A stretch of DNA of 64,000 nt from Flavobacterium sp. K5-23 (lineage in GTDB: Bacteria > Bacteroidota > Bacteroidia > Flavobacteriales > Flavobacteriaceae), in the NCBI RefSeq assembly GCF_023278045.1, contig NZ_CP056783.1, positions 2,699,501 through 2,763,500 of the forward strand, in the 5' to 3' direction. This document shows, piece after piece, positions 62,314-64,000 of the stretch. Positions within the stretch are counted from its first letter, which is position 1. The number at the start of each line of letters is the position of its first letter. Under the pieces are notes generated by a model that saw nothing but the letters and a program-made list of their open reading frames with translations, searched no databases and was not told the origin of the DNA. The position numbers and the translations under genes are program-made.

Positions 62314-63619
62314 CTACATTTGTTTTTAATACACCTACTGTTCTGTTGCTTTTAGTGAAATATTTCTGTGCAACTCTTTGAACATCGGCAATTGTTACTT
62401 TATTATAGCTAGCAGGAGCGTTGAACATTTTTTTGTAATCACCAAAAAACACTTCGTATGTACCTATATTATTTGACTTTCCATTAATGGTTTCTACCTG
62501 ATTGTAAAACTCCATTAATTTTTGGTTTTTTATTTTTTGAAGTTCATTTTCACTGATACCCTCTTTTTTAATTTTATCAATCTCAGTGTAAATGGCTTGC
62601 TCTAAATCACCCTCTTTAACATTCTTATTTGCAACAGCATATACATTAAAAAGATTAGGATCAAAACTATCTCCATAATCAGTAAATACTTGTGTTGCCA
62701 GTTGTTTTTGATCTACCAAAGAGGCATATAAACGTGATGATTTTCCGCTTGATAAAACAGAACTTAACACATTTAATGCATAATAATCCTCGTTTTTAGA
62801 CTCTGGAGTATGATAACCTATCAAAAGATACGGAGTGGCTACTTCTTTTTTTACTGTAATTCTACGCTCCCCCGTTTGTTCCGGTTCAACAATGTGAACC
62901 ACTGGCGGTGTTGGTTGCGCTGGAATGGGTTCCAAGTATTTTTTAGCAAATTCTTTTACTTTTTCTAATTTTATCGCTCCCGAAACAACCACTACGCAAT
63001 TGTTTGGTGCATAATAGGTTTTAAAATAACGCTCTAAATCTTGTTGCGTCCAGTTTTTCATATCATCTTCATAACCGATAACTGGCCAGTGATAAGGATG
63101 TTCCTGAAAAGCAGTTGCTTTTACAGACTGTGACAAAAGACGCCAAGGAGAATTTTCAAGACCGGTGCGGCGCTCGCTCAACACTACTCCTCTTTCACTT
63201 TCTACCATAGAAGGATCGATACTCAAACTTGAAATTCTATCTCCTTCAAGATCAAAAATAACTTCTGATGATGCAGCTGGAAACCAATTAGTATAAACCG
63301 TAACGTTTTCAGTGGTGTACGCATTATTTGCGCCTCCATTGAATTCCATCGTTTGGTCAAAGAGTTTTGGGCCGTATTTTTTGGCACCATTGAACATCAT
63401 GTGTTCGAAAAAATGAGAAAGTCCAGTGATACCTTGGTATTCGTTTCGGCTTCCCACCTTGTAAAACAAATACATATTGGCATTTGGAATAGAGAAATCT
63501 TCTACAACCAGAAACTTCATTCCGTTTGTAAGAGTGAACGTTTTTACATCATCCGCTTTCATTTGGGCCTGTCCGTAGAAGGCTCCCATAAGAAAGAGAT
63601 GGAGCATTATTTTTTTCAT
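62306..63619 (-). CDS. M16-family zinc peptidase, catalytic partner
   Basis: This 437-residue protein has a signal peptide (residues 1-19) and the inverted zinc motif HFFEH (69-73) in LSHFFEHMMFNG, with the downstream glutamate in VESERGVVLSERR that completes the site. The later ANNAYTTENVTVYTNWF and PYHWPVIGYEDD are typical. It cleaves peptides in the periplasm or outer layer. It overlaps the non-catalytic M16 gene by 8 bases. A TAAATTTG element lies about 65 bases upstream (63684-63691). Confidence 0.93.
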   Translation of the reverse strand: MKKIMLHLFLMGAFYGQAQMKADDVKTFTLTNGMKFLVVEDFSIPNANMYLFYKVGSRNEYQGITGLSHFFEHMMFNGAKKYGPKLFDQTMEFNGGANNAYTTENVTVYTNWFPAASSEVIFDLEGDRISSLSIDPSMVESERGVVLSERRTGLENSPWRLLSQSVKATAFQEHPYHWPVIGYEDDMKNWTQQDLERYFKTYYAPNNCVVVVSGAIKLEKVKEFAKKYLEPIPAQPTPPVVHIVEPEQTGERRITVKKEVATPYLLIGYHTPESKNEDYYALNVLSSVLSSGKSSRLYASLVDQKQLATQVFTDYGDSFDPNLFNVYAVANKNVKEGDLEQAIYTEIDKIKKEGISENELQKIKNQKLMEFYNQVETINGKSNNIGTYEVFFGDYKKMFNAPASYNKVTIADVQRVAQKYFTKSNRTVGVLKTNVDE

Positions 63620-63827
63620 CTGTTGATATTTATTGTTTTTTAATTGTCATATGTAATTCACATTTTATCATTGGTATTACGACCAAATTTAGGTTATGCT
63701 CATTTCATAGGTCTAATATTAATTGCCTATAAAACTACTACTATTTTATTGAGTAATAAAAAATAATAGTAACTAATTTCTTATACTTATCTTTTTTTAA
63801 CACTAGCATAGTAATCAACAAACTCAA

Positions 63828-64000
63828 TTACAACAGCGTTTTCCTTGCCTTTTCTAAGTCTTCAGCAGTGTCAATTCCAATTCCAACGTGGGTAGTTTCA
63901 ATCATTTTGATGCGTCTCCCAAATTCTAGATAACGCAATTGTTCCAGTTTTTCGGATGCCTCCAATGATTTCATTGGTAAACTATAAAAATCAGACAAAG
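63828..64000 (-). CDS. kdsB: CMP-KDO synthetase, C-terminal part (cut by window edge)
   Basis: The frame is open from the right edge to TAA at 63828-63830, 56 residues. [27 protein letters not shown] followed by [18 protein letters not shown] (cited in parts) is the end of 3-deoxy-manno-octulosonate cytidylyltransferase, which activates KDO for lipopolysaccharide. EQLRYLE and GIDT-EDL are characteristic. It is upstream of the M16 pair on the same strand, with 208 bases between them. Confidence 0.92.
   Translation of the reverse strand, partial: LSDFYSLPMKSLEASEKLEQLRYLEFGRRIKMIETTHVGIGIDTAEDLEKARKTLL

Overview
The window looks like chromosomal DNA of a flavobacterium (Bacteroidota, Flavobacteriaceae, probably Flavobacterium or a close relative). 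This rests on the low G+C content, scarce Shine-Dalgarno sequences, promoters of the Bacteroidota type (TTG, then TAnnTTTG), and the gene content: a fused E1 dehydrogenase, a fused hisB, hisIE, a CPH-type copper ATPase, paired M16 peptidases, and an arginine decarboxylase next to a deoxyhypusine-synthase-like gene. It is a linear piece: a GNAT gene is cut at the left edge and kdsB at the right edge. No prophage, insertion sequence or CRISPR array was seen.

Region 1 (1-15.4 kb) is accessory in character. After a thioesterase, a small Cys-rich exported protein overlaps a methyltransferase. A long minus-strand stress/metal island follows. In transcription order from 14552 it holds cytochrome c, an outer-membrane barrel, a haem lipoprotein, a Met-rich lipoprotein, SHOCT and DUF5676 membrane proteins, an archaeal-type (type II) GAPDH interrupted by one in-frame TAA, a DhnA-type class I aldolase, an ATP-cone/nuclease fusion, a beta-CASP metallo-beta-lactamase ribonuclease, a P-loop kinase-like protein, a secreted protein and a CopB copper ATPase. 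An FNR/CRP-like palindrome lies upstream of the first cytochrome gene. The pattern suggests a low-oxygen, redox or copper stress regulon (inference).

Region 2 (15.4-27.1 kb) holds a DUF4240 protein, an M1 and an M17 peptidase, and the complete histidine operon hisGDCBHAF(IE) on the minus strand. Ahead of hisG are a promoter, a 19-codon His-rich leader peptide and an attenuator hairpin with a U-run. A terminator follows hisIE.

Region 3 (27-40.7 kb) has a membrane protein, an LTA-synthase-like sulfatase, an uncharacterised 514-residue protein that resembles glutamate-cysteine-ligase-fold enzymes, the fused branched-chain-type E1, an isopenicillin-N-synthase-like oxygenase, a GxxExxY nuclease-like gene between inverted repeats, YciH/SUI1, a nucleoside phosphorylase, and a GNAT / binding-protein / transglutaminase-like operon. 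It ends with tRNA-Val(UAC), a decayed second copy of that tRNA with the same terminator, and a GIY-YIG gene remnant between them.

Region 4 (40.7-64 kb) is mostly housekeeping: an ABC exporter, proline dehydrogenase, an O-antigen-ligase/TPR protein with aroB, a polyamine pair (arginine decarboxylase, deoxyhypusine-synthase-like), an acidic-tailed small protein, RecQ, DinB, PEP carboxylase, an Lrp regulator, an M14 peptidase divergent from an XRE regulator with shared TTTACA-type palindromes, PlsC, a spermidine-synthase-like protein with a K+ channel, an M16 peptidase pair and kdsB. Rho-independent terminators separate most of these units.

All functional calls come from reading motifs by eye. 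No database search was run.
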